Below, one piece after another: positions 42,775 through 52,054 of a DNA stretch of 64,000 nucleotides. The position numbers and the translations under genes were made by a program. The DNA comes from QZKY01 sp963666295 (lineage in GTDB: Bacteria > Pseudomonadota > Gammaproteobacteria > Burkholderiales > Burkholderiaceae_D). Positions within the stretch are counted from its first letter, which is position 1. The number at the start of each line of letters is the position of its first letter. The stretch is from the NCBI GenBank assembly GCA_963666295.1, contig OY762707.1:930001-994000 (forward strand). Direction: 5' to 3'. The notes below the pieces were generated by a model. It did not search any database. It saw only the letters and a program-made list of their open reading frames with translations, and was not told the origin of the DNA.

Positions 42775-43218
42775 ATGAAGATTGCACGACTGTTTACCGT
42801 TGCCACCTTTCTGCTTGCCTGCGCTACGGCCAACGCGTTTGATTTCAAATCCGTTGGCAGCGTGCCAACCATTCTTTATGACTCCCCCAGCCTGCACGGA
42901 ATCAAGCGTTTTATTGCACCGCCCGGCATGCCGGTTGAGGTCGTGCATACGGCACACGCCTGGTCAAAAGTGCGCGACGTTTACGGTGACATGGTGTGGC
43001 TAGAAACCAAAGCGCTTTCCGATACGCGCACCGTCATCGTGACAGCCGACCGTGCAACGGCATACCAGCAACCTGCAATGGATGCCAATCGTGTCTTCAC
43101 CGTTGAAAAAGGCGTCGTACTCAATCTCGATGGACCAGTCGGATCACCCTGGATCAAGGTGCGCCCTCAGGGCGGACCGGCCGCTTACCTGCAAACCAGC
43201 GAAATTTGGGGGATTTAA
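42775..43218 (+). CDS. Exported SH3-domain protein
   Basis: A signal peptide (MKIARLFTVATFLLACATANA) precedes two bacterial-SH3-like repeats. The first is TILYDSPSLHGIKRFIAPPGMPVEVVHTAHAWSKVRDVYGDMVWLETKAL and the second is TAYQQPAMDANRVFTVEKGVVL onward. These folds bind cell wall or peptides. The 147-residue protein is periplasmic and lies between secB and gpsA, a position also found in related genomes. The role is unknown. Confidence 0.8.
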   Translation: MKIARLFTVATFLLACATANAFDFKSVGSVPTILYDSPSLHGIKRFIAPPGMPVEVVHTAHAWSKVRDVYGDMVWLETKALSDTRTVIVTADRATAYQQPAMDANRVFTVEKGVVLNLDGPVGSPWIKVRPQGGPAAYLQTSEIWGI

Positions 43219-43264
43219 ACCAACGTGTGAACCCGATAAGCGCTGAAGAAATTGATGCGCAAGA

Positions 43265-43330
43265 AGAGGGGCGCGGCGCACGGCGCGCAGCAAATCGCTC
43301 ACGCAAACCTTTATTCAGTGTTTCCTTAAC
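43265..43330 (-). repeat. Dispersed repeat family B, copy in the SH3-gpsA gap
   Basis: Read on the minus strand it runs TTAAGGAAACACTGAATAAA, then GGTTTGCGTGAGCG and ATTTGCTGCGCGCC. It matches the copies at 44896-44955 and 62597-62650 at most positions and lies in noncoding DNA here. The repeat may also be read as a short frame but is not called a gene. Confidence 0.7.
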
Positions 43331-43350
43331 TAGAAAGCGCAACTATAAGA

Positions 43351-44373
43351 ATGACCACTGACCGCACCAACATCACCATCCTCGGCGCCGGCGCTTGGGG
43401 AACCGCACTGGCAATTGCACTGGCACCACGCCACGACGTCGTGCTGTGGGGACGCGAAGTGAATGCGATGCGCGAAGCCGAGCAAAAACGTGAAAACCTA
43501 GCCTATCTGCCCGGCTTTTTTCTGCCGGAAAGTTTGCATATCACGACAGATTTTGATGCGGCGCTTGCCCATGTCACCCGCATGCCTGATGCCAGCAATC
43601 TGCTCATTATCGCCAGCTCGGTGGCCGGCTTGCGTCCGCTGTCGCAACAACTGCGGCATTACCCGATTCCCAATCTGATCTGGCTGTGCAAAGGCTTTGA
43701 GGAAACCAGCGGCCTGCTGCCGCACCAAGTCGTCGCCAGCGAAATCACGCAAGCCATCCCGGTCGGCGCCCTCTCCGGCCCGTCTTTCGCAAAGGAGGTC
43801 GCCCAGGGTTTGCCATGCGCGCTGACGATTGCTTCCGAATCGGAAGCCTTGTGCCAACTGGTCGCCGACACGATTCACGGCGGCAACCTGCGCGTTTATT
43901 CCAGCGATGATGTTGTCGGCGTCGAAGTCGGCGGCGCCGTCAAGAACATCCTCGCCATTGCGACCGGTATTGCGGACGGCATGGAACTCGGCATGAACGC
44001 CCGTGCCGCACTGATTACACGCGGCATGGCCGAAATCACCCGACTGGGGCAAGCGCTGGGTGGACGCACCGAAACCTTCATGGGCCTGACCGGCTTTGGC
44101 GACGTCATTCTGACCTGCACCGGCGACCTGTCCCGCAACCGCCGTGTCGGACTGAGCCTCGCCAAAGGCAAAACCCTGAACGACATCATTGCGGAACTCG
44201 GGCACGTAGCCGAAGGCGTGCGTTGCGTGCGCGCGGTCTGCTCACTCTCGGATCGCATCGGCATTGACATGCCAATCACCCATGCCGTTGCCGCCGTCCT
44301 GTTCGGCGGCGCATCCCTGCCCGACATGGTAAAAAAACTGCTCGCCAGGAACAATCGGGCGGAAACGGATTAG
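43351..44373 (+). CDS. gpsA: Glycerol-3-phosphate dehydrogenase [NAD(P)+]
   Basis: GpsA reduces dihydroxyacetone phosphate to glycerol 3-phosphate for phospholipid synthesis. The Rossmann motif is ILGAGAWGTALAIAL. The substrate region has GALSGPSFAKEVAQGLP and the catalytic lysine in VGGAVKNILAIATGIADG. GFGDVILTCTGDLSRNRRVG is also typical. The length is 340. It is followed by the type II secretion operon after 64 bases. Confidence 0.96.
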   Translation: MTTDRTNITILGAGAWGTALAIALAPRHDVVLWGREVNAMREAEQKRENLAYLPGFFLPESLHITTDFDAALAHVTRMPDASNLLIIASSVAGLRPLSQQLRHYPIPNLIWLCKGFEETSGLLPHQVVASEITQAIPVGALSGPSFAKEVAQGLPCALTIASESEALCQLVADTIHGGNLRVYSSDDVVGVEVGGAVKNILAIATGIADGMELGMNARAALITRGMAEITRLGQALGGRTETFMGLTGFGDVILTCTGDLSRNRRVGLSLAKGKTLNDIIAELGHVAEGVRCVRAVCSLSDRIGIDMPITHAVAAVLFGGASLPDMVKKLLARNNRAETD

Positions 44374-44437
44374 CAAATTCACATATTGTTAATTTTTTAA
44401 ACTTATACTGGGATGTTTTGACGAATTCATTGGCACC

Positions 44438-44902
44438 ATGACAAAAGCTGGCACATTCCACACCCCAACCCGCCTCGGCGGAAAACACACACAACGCGGC
44501 TTTACCTTGATCGAAATCATGGTGGTCGTTGTCATCATCGGCGTCTTGGGCGCACTCATCGTACCCAAGCTGATCGGACGCACCGACGAAGCGCGCATTA
44601 CCGCAGCCAAGCAGGATGTCGGCACCCTCATGCAGGCGTTGCGCCTGTACCGTCTGGACAACCAACGCTATCCGACCACCGAGCAAGGCTTGCAGGCACT
44701 GGTGACCAAGCCCGCCTTCGGGCCGCCTGCCAGCGGCTGGCGCTCTGGCGGTTACATCGAGAAGCTCCCCAAAGACCCATGGGGCAACCCGTACCAGATG
44801 CTCTCACCCGGCATCAGAAGCGATATTGACGTGTTTTCTTACGGTGCAGATGGTCAGCCCGGTGGTGCTGGCAATGATGCAGATGTCGGCTCCTGGAATT
44901 AA
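44438..44902 (+). CDS. gspG: Type II secretion major pseudopilin GspG
   Basis: GspG forms the pseudopilus of the type II secretion system. The prepilin leader ends at G, then FTLIEIMVVVVIIGVLGAL, with the conserved Glu at position +5. The C-terminal half has QRYPTTEQGLQALVTKP, WGNPYQMLSPG and the calcium-site region DVFSYGADGQPGGAGNDADVGSWN. Its 154 residues include a longer-than-usual leader (about 20 residues). It opens the gsp operon, which here begins with G. Confidence 0.96.
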   Translation: MTKAGTFHTPTRLGGKHTQRGFTLIEIMVVVVIIGVLGALIVPKLIGRTDEARITAAKQDVGTLMQALRLYRLDNQRYPTTEQGLQALVTKPAFGPPASGWRSGGYIEKLPKDPWGNPYQMLSPGIRSDIDVFSYGADGQPGGAGNDADVGSWN

Positions 44903-45446
44903 GGAAGCACTGATTAAATGCTTGCGCGAGCGATCGGCTGCGTTGCGCGATGCTCGCCTCCTTAAAAACACTCCCAGACCCGCCCACGCAGCAAAGCGCG
45001 GCTTTACCCTGATCGAGATGATGATCGTGCTGGTCATTGCCGGTCTGATCTTTGGCCTAGTCGCGCTCAAGGCGCTGCCCGGACCAAAACAGACGCTGAA
45101 TCAGGAGGCGCAACGCATCGCCTTGCTGTTGCAGCTCGCACGCGATGAAGCCATTGTGCGCAACCGCCTAGTTGCCTTTGAAGCTTCGGCGAAAAGCTAT
45201 CGTTTTCTGGTGCGCGATTACCAGTACTGGCAACCAATCAAGAAAGACGAACTCTTGCGCGAGCGCGCCTTTGAAGTGCAACCGCTAACCGTTTCCATCA
45301 CGCCGCAAACCCAGATCAAGGACAATACCTTGCGCATCGTTTTTGGCAAAGAATCAGTTGACCAGTCTTTCACACTGACGCTGGCCAGCGGCGCCGACAG
45401 CGTTGCCATCCATGCAGACGGCATCGGCCATTTCGAGGTGAAATAG
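44883..45446 (+). CDS. gspH: Type II secretion pseudopilin GspH
   Basis: The mature part starts G|FTLIEMMIVLVIAGLIFG, with +5 Glu, and continues as a GspH minor pseudopilin. The start is uncertain: ATG codons at 44874, 44877 and 44883 lie inside gspG, and TTG at 44922 lies after it. Whichever is used upstream of 44922, the leader is partly encoded by dispersed repeat B (IKEALIKCLRERSAALRDAR). No clear ribosome-binding site decides between them; 44883 is a compromise. It overlaps gspG by 20 bases as given and abuts gspI. Confidence 0.85.
   Translation: MSAPGIKEALIKCLRERSAALRDARLLKNTPRPAHAAKRGFTLIEMMIVLVIAGLIFGLVALKALPGPKQTLNQEAQRIALLLQLARDEAIVRNRLVAFEASAKSYRFLVRDYQYWQPIKKDELLRERAFEVQPLTVSITPQTQIKDNTLRIVFGKESVDQSFTLTLASGADSVAIHADGIGHFEVK
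44896..44955 (+). repeat. Dispersed repeat family B, copy at the gspG/gspH junction
   Basis: The sequence runs TTAAGGAAGCACTGATTAAA, then TGCTTGCGCGAGCG and ATCGGCTGCGTTGCGCGATG. It begins within the gspG stop codon and covers the first part of gspH, so it is translated into the GspH leader. Confidence 0.7.
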
Positions 45447-45824
45447 ATGCGCCGCCGCACGTCATGCCACGGATTCACGCTACTCGAAGTGCTGGTCGCG
45501 CTGGTGATTGTCGGCGTGGCGCTGGGTGCCAGCTTGCGCGCCATTGGCAGCATGACGCGCAACAGCGATGACTTGCGCACCGCCATGATGGCGTCCTGGG
45601 CAGCCGAAAACCGACTGGTACAAATCCGGCTGGAACGCACCTGGCCGCCGTTCGGCAAACGCAGCTACGACTGCCCGCAAGGCAAGCTGAAACTGATCTG
45701 CAAGGAAAACGTGCTTGCGACGCCAAACCCGAATTTCCGCCGGGTCGAAATCACCGTGTTCGACGCCAACCGCCCAGACTGGCGCATCGTGAAACTGACG
45801 CAGGTGGTGCCGAATGAATACTAA
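45447..45824 (+). CDS. gspI: Type II secretion pseudopilin GspI
   Basis: GspI is a minor pseudopilin forming the tip complex with J and K. A short leader ends SCHG, followed by FTLLEVLVALVIVGVALG with +5 Glu. The 125-residue length and the family region AENRLVQIRLERTWPP are typical. It starts right after the gspH stop and overlaps gspJ by 11 bases. Confidence 0.94.
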   Translation: MRRRTSCHGFTLLEVLVALVIVGVALGASLRAIGSMTRNSDDLRTAMMASWAAENRLVQIRLERTWPPFGKRSYDCPQGKLKLICKENVLATPNPNFRRVEITVFDANRPDWRIVKLTQVVPNEY

Positions 45825-46452
45825 GCGCCGCCAAAAACACAAAAAATACTGCTCTGGCCTGACGCTGGTCGAGTTACTGGTCGCCATCACCATTCTGGCG
45901 ATTGTCGCCGTGCTGGGGTGGCGCGGGCTAGACAGCATCCTGCGCTCCCGCGCATCGCTCAAATACGACCTGGAGCAAGTGCGTGACATGCAACTCAGCT
46001 TTGCGCAAATGCAGCGCGACTGCGAGCAAATTATCAGCACGTCGGATCTCGGCAACCTGCCGGTGCTAGCCTTCCGAAAAGAGCGCCTCGTCCTGATTCG
46101 CAAGGTACATCTCGACCGGCAAGCACTGCACCTGAAAGTGGTTTCCTATCGGTTAAGCGATGAAAAGCTGGTGCGCCACGAATCGCGTCCGACCCGAAAC
46201 ATTGCCGAACTGAACGCCTTCTTTCAATCGGCCATCAGCAACAGCGCAAATCAAACACCGACCCGGTTGCAATCGAAACTGTCAGCCATGACCTTCCGTT
46301 ACTGGCCACACAGCGGGCGCGGGTGGCGCACCATACAGGCTGACAAAAAGGACTTTTCCGGCTCATCAAACCTGCCTGCCGGACTGGAAATCACGCTGCA
46401 AGGCATTGATCAAACCCAAATCGTCAAAGCCGTGCTGGTGGGGAATACATGA
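45814..46452 (+). CDS. gspJ: Type II secretion pseudopilin GspJ
   Basis: GspJ is a tip minor pseudopilin. The leader ends YCSG and the mature start is LTLVELLVAITILAIVAVLGW, with +5 Glu. Its 212 residues include the GWRGLDSIL and QMQRDCEQI segments found in the family. It overlaps both neighbours (11 bases with gspI, 4 with gspK), implying translational coupling. Confidence 0.93.
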   Translation: MNTKRRQKHKKYCSGLTLVELLVAITILAIVAVLGWRGLDSILRSRASLKYDLEQVRDMQLSFAQMQRDCEQIISTSDLGNLPVLAFRKERLVLIRKVHLDRQALHLKVVSYRLSDEKLVRHESRPTRNIAELNAFFQSAISNSANQTPTRLQSKLSAMTFRYWPHSGRGWRTIQADKKDFSGSSNLPAGLEITLQGIDQTQIVKAVLVGNT

Positions 46453-47390
46453 CGCCGCACCACTACTCAATCCAAAAGCACGAGCGCGGGGTCGCTGTTG
46501 TGACAGCGCTCTTACTGGCCACACTGGCCGTCGCCATCGTCACCAGTTTTTTCTGGCATCAGCAAGTGCAGGTACGCACGATCGAAAACCAGCGCTTGCA
46601 ACAGCAGGCAAAATGGGTTTTGCATGGCGCGCTTGACTGGGCAAAACTTATCTTGCGCGAAGATGCCAAGCAATCTACTGCTGACCATCTCAATGAACCT
46701 TGGTCGACACCACTTCTTAACACGCGCCTGGATAACTACATAGAATCGGGCGAGACGAACGAAAAAATTAACGGAATCACAATTTCCGGTCATATTTTTG
46801 ATGCACAATCCCGATTTAACCTGAACAATCTGATAGCAGAGGGTGGGATTAATTCCAATGAGGTCATGACTTTCAGACGCCTTTTGAACAATCTGAACCT
46901 GAACACCGCACTGGCAGACAATGTCGCCAAAACGATGCTGCGCAGCCAGTCAGGCAGCGAAAATAATGAAGCCGGCGGACGCAACATCAAACTGCTGTTC
47001 GTTGAAGATTTGCATGCCTTGCCAGGTTTTTCGGCTGAAATCGTTGCAAGGCTGAAGGATTATGTCGCCCTGTTGCCACGTTTTACAGCGATTAACGCAA
47101 ATACCGCCTCAGCCGAAGTTCTGGCGGCTAGAATTGAAGGGTTGTCACTGGCCGATGCTGCCGCGCTGGTCGCCAGTCGCGATCAGGCATGGTTCCGCGA
47201 CCATGCCGACGTGGTGCAACACTTGCCCCGTCAGGCGCAGTCGCCCGGCGCCAGCAAGCTGGCGGTGACCACCAGCTATTTTCTGGTGCACGGCAAGATA
47301 AGGCTGGACCGGGCATCGCAAGCAATACAAGCTTTGATAGAGCGTGGCAACCGTGCCACAGCAACCATCTGGATTCGAGATTACGAATAA
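46449..47390 (+). CDS. gspK: Type II secretion pseudopilin GspK
   Basis: GspK caps the pseudopilus tip. The leader ends HERG, followed by VAVVTALLLATLAVAIVTSFFW. As usual for GspK there is no Glu at +5. The large periplasmic part has FNLNNLIAEGG and PRFTAINANTASAEVLAARIEGLSLADAAALV, typical of the helical insertion. Its length is 313. It overlaps gspJ through ATGA. Confidence 0.94.
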   Translation: MTPHHYSIQKHERGVAVVTALLLATLAVAIVTSFFWHQQVQVRTIENQRLQQQAKWVLHGALDWAKLILREDAKQSTADHLNEPWSTPLLNTRLDNYIESGETNEKINGITISGHIFDAQSRFNLNNLIAEGGINSNEVMTFRRLLNNLNLNTALADNVAKTMLRSQSGSENNEAGGRNIKLLFVEDLHALPGFSAEIVARLKDYVALLPRFTAINANTASAEVLAARIEGLSLADAAALVASRDQAWFRDHADVVQHLPRQAQSPGASKLAVTTSYFLVHGKIRLDRASQAIQALIERGNRATATIWIRDYE

Positions 47391-47402
47391 CAGGATCACA
47401 TT

Positions 47403-48611
47403 TTGAGTACGCTCACCCTTCGCTTTCCGGAAAAATCGTCCGTCAGCAATGACACGACACTGTCGTGCCATTATGTGCTGTCAGACAAAAAACAGATGCA
47501 GGAAGGCACGGCTACTCTACCGGAACTGGCGAGTGAAATCGCAAACGCCAGCCAGACCGTTCTGCTGCTCGCGCCCAGCGACGTTACCGTTTTGAAGCTG
47601 AAAACGCCACCGCTTTCCGCCACCAAATTGAAAGCCGCGCTACCCGCGCTGGTCGAGGATTCGCTATTATGCGACCCAGCAGATTGTGTAATTGTCTCCG
47701 GTGATGAGCAAAACGGCTTGCGTCTGATCGCCATTACTGATCAAGCTTGGCTGACCCTGCTGGTGACAACGCTCAAGCAACTGGGCGCACGCCGCATCCG
47801 CGCCCTTCCATCTCTTTCCTGCCTGCCAAGCCAAGCCGACACCATCAGTGCCGTCATCGAAACGCACGACAACGGCATGGCGCTTGGCATCAGCACAAAT
47901 GTGCAAGACATGCTCGGCATGCAACTGCCTTCAGACACGAATGCAAACGATATGGTTGCTACGCTACGTGCCCTGCAACCGGAAGCAGCGATCACTCTCT
48001 ACGTTCCCGATGCGCTATCCGATGCCTACAAACAAGCTGCCGATGAGCGCATGACTGTCGAAAACACGGCCTGGGCAAACTGGATGACAAATTACCCGGT
48101 CGCACCCGACCTGTGCGCCGGGCTTGAAACCAGCACAAACGCCCTGTTCGAGTGGAAACGCTGGCGCTGGGCTGTCATGCTCGCTGCCGCCATCGGCATC
48201 GCAAATATCGCTGGATTGCAAATGGACTGGTGGCGCCTGAAAAGCGAAGCGCAGGGTTTGCGCACTGCGATGACGCAAACCTTCCGAACCGCCTATCCAA
48301 AAGAATCGGTGATTGTCGATCCACTCGCGCAAATGCAGCAAAAGATCAACCAAATCAGAAGCCTACTCGGACAACCAGCGAGTGATGATTTTCTGGCACT
48401 CGTCGCGTCACTCGGTCAGGCATGGACCAGCCTGGGGCATGCACACAAGCTGCCCGCCATTGCAAAGCTGGAATATAGCAACCGTAGCCTGCTGGTTAAA
48501 TGGAAAGCCGAAACGCCGGTTAACATCGAGACGCTCCGGCCCGCGCTTGCAGCGCACAATCTGTCGGCGCAGCAAACCGAAGACGGATGGCAAATCAGGA
48601 GCGTGAAATGA
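47403..48611 (+). CDS. gspL: Type II secretion inner-membrane protein GspL
   Basis: GspL links the cytoplasmic ATPase GspE to the membrane platform. The N-terminal actin-like cytoplasmic half ends before one membrane helix (WAVMLAAAIGIANIAGLQ, about residue 260). A periplasmic ferredoxin-like end follows. The start is TTG at 47403, with AGGA about 8 bases upstream. The 402-residue length fits. It overlaps gspM by four bases. Confidence 0.88.
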   Translation: MSTLTLRFPEKSSVSNDTTLSCHYVLSDKKQMQEGTATLPELASEIANASQTVLLLAPSDVTVLKLKTPPLSATKLKAALPALVEDSLLCDPADCVIVSGDEQNGLRLIAITDQAWLTLLVTTLKQLGARRIRALPSLSCLPSQADTISAVIETHDNGMALGISTNVQDMLGMQLPSDTNANDMVATLRALQPEAAITLYVPDALSDAYKQAADERMTVENTAWANWMTNYPVAPDLCAGLETSTNALFEWKRWRWAVMLAAAIGIANIAGLQMDWWRLKSEAQGLRTAMTQTFRTAYPKESVIVDPLAQMQQKINQIRSLLGQPASDDFLALVASLGQAWTSLGHAHKLPAIAKLEYSNRSLLVKWKAETPVNIETLRPALAAHNLSAQQTEDGWQIRSVK

Positions 48612-49129
48612 GTGCCGAGATGAAAACCAACCGCACACAAGGCATCGCCGCGCAGGCGGCTGCTTACTGGAAAGCGCGCACCCAACGTGAACAGCTGTTT
48701 CTGAGCGCTGCTGCCTGCGTTGTCGCGCTGGGGTTGCTGTACGCGCTGCTAATTGCACCTGCATTGTCCGGGCGCCACCAGCTTCGCACCGAACTCCCTG
48801 CCTTGCGCCAACAATCCGCGCTGATGCAACATTTATCACGCGAAGCCGCCACACTCGCCAGAAAACCACTACCTCCGGTGCCGACGCTATCCAAGCAAAG
48901 TCTGGAATCGTCGCTGGCTGACAAAGGTTTGCAGGCACACGAGCTGCGCGTCAGCAGCAACACAGTTATTCTGAAATTGCGCGCCGTGCCATTCTCTGCC
49001 CTGCTCGGCTGGCTGGACAACGCGCAGAAATCGCTGCGTCTGGTCGTGACCGAAGCTGAACTGGCCGCGCTCGAACAGGAGGGCACCGTCAATGCCAGCC
49101 TGACCTTGCATCAACCCGAAACGAGGTAG
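48608..49129 (+). CDS. gspM: Type II secretion inner-membrane protein GspM
   Basis: GspM is a small bitopic partner of GspL. A cytoplasmic start (QREQLFLSAAACVVALGLLYALLIAPAL) contains the single membrane helix. A coiled-coil region and a ferredoxin-like periplasmic domain (VPFSALLGWLDNAQKSLRLVVTEAEL) follow. The ATG at 48608 overlaps the gspL stop. The length is 173 residues. Confidence 0.87.
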   Translation: MSAEMKTNRTQGIAAQAAAYWKARTQREQLFLSAAACVVALGLLYALLIAPALSGRHQLRTELPALRQQSALMQHLSREAATLARKPLPPVPTLSKQSLESSLADKGLQAHELRVSSNTVILKLRAVPFSALLGWLDNAQKSLRLVVTEAELAALEQEGTVNASLTLHQPETR

Positions 49130-49154
49130 TCGCCATGCATGAAAGGAAGCGCGC

Positions 49155-49928
49155 ATGCGGCGCATCATAATATGGTCATTAACCGGCATCCTGACTATCG
49201 GCATTGTCGTCGCGGCTTTTTACCCCGCCTCGTACATAGCGCGGACAATCGAAACGCGCTCGCAAGGTCGATTGGCCTTGCTGGATGTGAGCGGCACGAT
49301 CTGGCACGGCTCGGGCGTGCTGGGTGCCGCCGCCCATGCCGAAGAACCGGCTGCGCCACTGTTGCCGGGTCGATTTTCGTGGACGCTGTCGCCCATGGCA
49401 TTGCTGGGCAAGGTCAAGCTGGAGCTCAGCAATCCTGCCATTCTGGATCAGCCGGTCACGCTTTCCGGGAGTTGGCAGGAACTGCAATTGTACGCTGGCG
49501 CGTTCACGCTACCGATCAACAGCCTCGAAGCGCTGGGTGCCCCACTGAACACGATGGGCTTGCGCGGCAATGCGCGCCTTTCCTGGCAAACACTGCAAGT
49601 CCTGCTCGACGGCAAACGGCAAGGCATGCATGGTCTGGCGCAGATGGAAGTGCACGGCATGACATCGCGCCTCGCACCGTTGGAAATACTGGGGTCGTAC
49701 CATATGATAATTGACCTGAATGGGAAAGACGCCCGGCTTGAGTTGAGTACGGACAAAGGCGCGCTACTGCTCAATGGCACCGGCTCAGTAAAAAATCGCC
49801 GTTTCCATTTTTCCGGCAAAGCGGAAGCGGCTCAAGGATATGAAGACAGGCTCTCGAATTTGCTGCATCTGCTCGGTCAGCAAAGAATAGAGGGAAATCG
49901 TTCAGTGACCAGACTGGAGTTTAATTAG
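49155..49928 (+). CDS. gspN: Type II secretion protein GspN
   Basis: GspN is an accessory inner-membrane protein of uncertain function found in some T2SS operons, especially in betaproteobacteria. A membrane helix (about residues 5-25) is followed by RLALLDVSGTIWHGSGVLGA, the family hallmark. A beta-rich periplasmic domain runs to 257 residues. It lies 25 bases after gspM and directly before gspD. Confidence 0.85.
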   Translation: MRRIIIWSLTGILTIGIVVAAFYPASYIARTIETRSQGRLALLDVSGTIWHGSGVLGAAAHAEEPAAPLLPGRFSWTLSPMALLGKVKLELSNPAILDQPVTLSGSWQELQLYAGAFTLPINSLEALGAPLNTMGLRGNARLSWQTLQVLLDGKRQGMHGLAQMEVHGMTSRLAPLEILGSYHMIIDLNGKDARLELSTDKGALLLNGTGSVKNRRFHFSGKAEAAQGYEDRLSNLLHLLGQQRIEGNRSVTRLEFN

Positions 49929-49932
49929 TGTG

Positions 49933-52047
49933 ATGAAAACACAAGTATCCCAACAACTTTCAAACTGGCGACAGCTTGCCGTCTGCCTCCTTCTGTTATG
50001 TGCCACCAGCTTCGTGCCAGGCGCACATGCCGAAAAAGCAGGCGCCGCCATCACTGACTCGGCTGCACTTAATTTCGTCGATGCAGAGGTCCAGTCCGTC
50101 ATTCGGGCCGTAGGCCAATACGCGCGCGTCAACTTTGTGATCGACCCGCGCGTCAAGGGAAACATTACACTGGAATCTGAAAAAGCACTGACTCGCGCTC
50201 AAGCTTTCAGCCTGCTGGCATCAGCGTTGCGCATGCAAGGCTATGCGGTTGTGATGGGAGACGGTTACGCCAAAGTTGTGCCGGAAAGGGATGCCAAACT
50301 GGAGGCCGGGCTACCGAAAACAAAAAGCATCATTAACGGCAATCAGATCGTCACGCAAATTTTCCGCCTGAATTACGAATCCGCTGCCAACATGGTCGCC
50401 GTGCTCAAACCACTGATTTCAGCCAACAATGCGATCAATGCCAACCCCGGCAACAACACGCTGGTCATCACCGACTATCTCGATAACCTGCGCCGCCTCG
50501 GCAAAATCATTGCTGCGCTAGATGCCCCTTCTGCCAGCGAACTGGAAATCGTGCCGATTCGCCATGCCGTCGCCAGCGACATTGCCATCATGTCCAACAA
50601 GCTGCTCAGCGCAGGCAACGCCAACAGCAAGCAAGGAATCGATGCCGGCATCGTGATTCTGGCAGACTCCCGGCAAAATGCCGTCGTAATTCGCGCTCCC
50701 TCGCCGGCACGCGTCAATCTGGCCAAATCACTGATCGCCAAACTGGATCAACCAACCGCTTTCCCCGGCAATGTGCATGTGGTCTACCTCAAAAATGCCG
50801 ATGCCAACGAACTAGCCAAGACGCTGCAATCGGTTTTCAGCCCGAGCGCGACCGCCAGCAGACAAACCGCTGTGGCCGAGAGTGGCACAGCGGCAGACAA
50901 GGCCCATAGCGAGAACCAATCCTCCGAAAGCACGCAAACCAACTCCGTCCGCCGCTCCGGCTTCATTCAGGCTGACCCCAGCACGAACACGCTGATCATT
51001 ACTGCCGACGACGCGACATACCGCAATCTGCGCAGCGTCATTGATCAACTTGATGTGCGGCGGGCACAAATTTACATTGAATCGCTGATTGCCGAAGTTT
51101 CTGATGAAAAGGCGGCTGAATTCGGCGTGCAATGGGCAGGGCTATCCGGTGATGACAACAGTAAATATCGCGTCGGCGGTGCCTCAACCTTTGGTTCCGG
51201 CGGCGACAATTTATACAACCTGGCAACCGCGGCGGGCACCATTGCGCCAAGCAACGGCATCAAACTTGGCGTGTTTCGCCAAATCGGTGGTGAACTCACG
51301 CTAGGTGCGCTCGTATCCGCCATCAAGGACGATGCCAACAGCAACATCCTGTCAACGCCTAACCTGATTACGCTGGATAACAAGGAAGCCAAAATTATCG
51401 TCGGCAAGAATGTGCCATTCATTACCGGGCAATACACCACAACCGCTTCCAGCAGTTCTGCCAGCGTCAACCCATTTCAAACGATTGAGCGCCAGGATGT
51501 CGGCCTCACGCTGAAAGTGAAGCCACAGGTTTCCGAGGGCGGCACGGTCAGAATGGCAATTTACCAGGAAATTTCCAGCGTAGACAGCACCACCAATGAT
51601 GCCGGCATCATCACCAAAAAACGCTCGATAGAAACCAACGTGCTGGCCAAAGATGGCCAAATCGTCGTCCTCGGCGGCCTGATTGAAAACAGCGTCGAAG
51701 ACGGCATTGAAAAAGTGCCTCTGCTTGGTGACGTCCCGCTGCTCGGCAACTTGTTCAAATATGAAACGCGTAGCCGCAAGAAAACCAACCTGATGGTTTT
51801 CTTGCGCCCTATCGTCATTCGTGACAATGAGCAAAGCATTAGCCTGGTGGCTGATCGCTATGACTACATCCGAAATGCCCAGGCGCGCACCATGCCGGAA
51901 GGCAGCAGGCCGTTACTCCCAGCTCTGCAAGATGGCAAACCCATAGGCGGCATGCTAGCCAATCCGGTTTTTACGGAAAAAATGGGCCAAACGGCACGCC
52001 CGCAAGGCAGCCAGGCAGGCACTGGCGACAAACAGGAAGCAAAGTGA
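49933..52047 (+). CDS. gspD: Type II secretion secretin GspD
   Basis: GspD forms the outer-membrane channel. A signal peptide (cleavage after GAHA) is followed by the N0 domain (LNFVDAEVQSVIRAVGQYARVNFVID) and N1-N3 repeats. A Ser/Thr/Ala-rich loop lies near residue 310. The secretin core has VPFITGQYTTTASSSSASVNPF, VGLTLKVKPQVSEGGTVRM and VPLLGDVPLLGNLFKYETRSRKKTNLMVFLRP. The length is about 704. A GTG three bases upstream is an alternative start. It sits after gspN instead of heading the operon. Confidence 0.96.
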   Translation: MKTQVSQQLSNWRQLAVCLLLLCATSFVPGAHAEKAGAAITDSAALNFVDAEVQSVIRAVGQYARVNFVIDPRVKGNITLESEKALTRAQAFSLLASALRMQGYAVVMGDGYAKVVPERDAKLEAGLPKTKSIINGNQIVTQIFRLNYESAANMVAVLKPLISANNAINANPGNNTLVITDYLDNLRRLGKIIAALDAPSASELEIVPIRHAVASDIAIMSNKLLSAGNANSKQGIDAGIVILADSRQNAVVIRAPSPARVNLAKSLIAKLDQPTAFPGNVHVVYLKNADANELAKTLQSVFSPSATASRQTAVAESGTAADKAHSENQSSESTQTNSVRRSGFIQADPSTNTLIITADDATYRNLRSVIDQLDVRRAQIYIESLIAEVSDEKAAEFGVQWAGLSGDDNSKYRVGGASTFGSGGDNLYNLATAAGTIAPSNGIKLGVFRQIGGELTLGALVSAIKDDANSNILSTPNLITLDNKEAKIIVGKNVPFITGQYTTTASSSSASVNPFQTIERQDVGLTLKVKPQVSEGGTVRMAIYQEISSVDSTTNDAGIITKKRSIETNVLAKDGQIVVLGGLIENSVEDGIEKVPLLGDVPLLGNLFKYETRSRKKTNLMVFLRPIVIRDNEQSISLVADRYDYIRNAQARTMPEGSRPLLPALQDGKPIGGMLANPVFTEKMGQTARPQGSQAGTGDKQEAK

Positions 52048-52054
52048 ACACCCC

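Noticed and set aside
43154..43342. A 62-codon minus-strand frame in the SH3-gpsA gap
   Set aside because: It is mostly the translated dispersed repeat B followed by antisense of the SH3 gene; no downstream pilin sequence follows it, unlike the copies in gspH and fimT.
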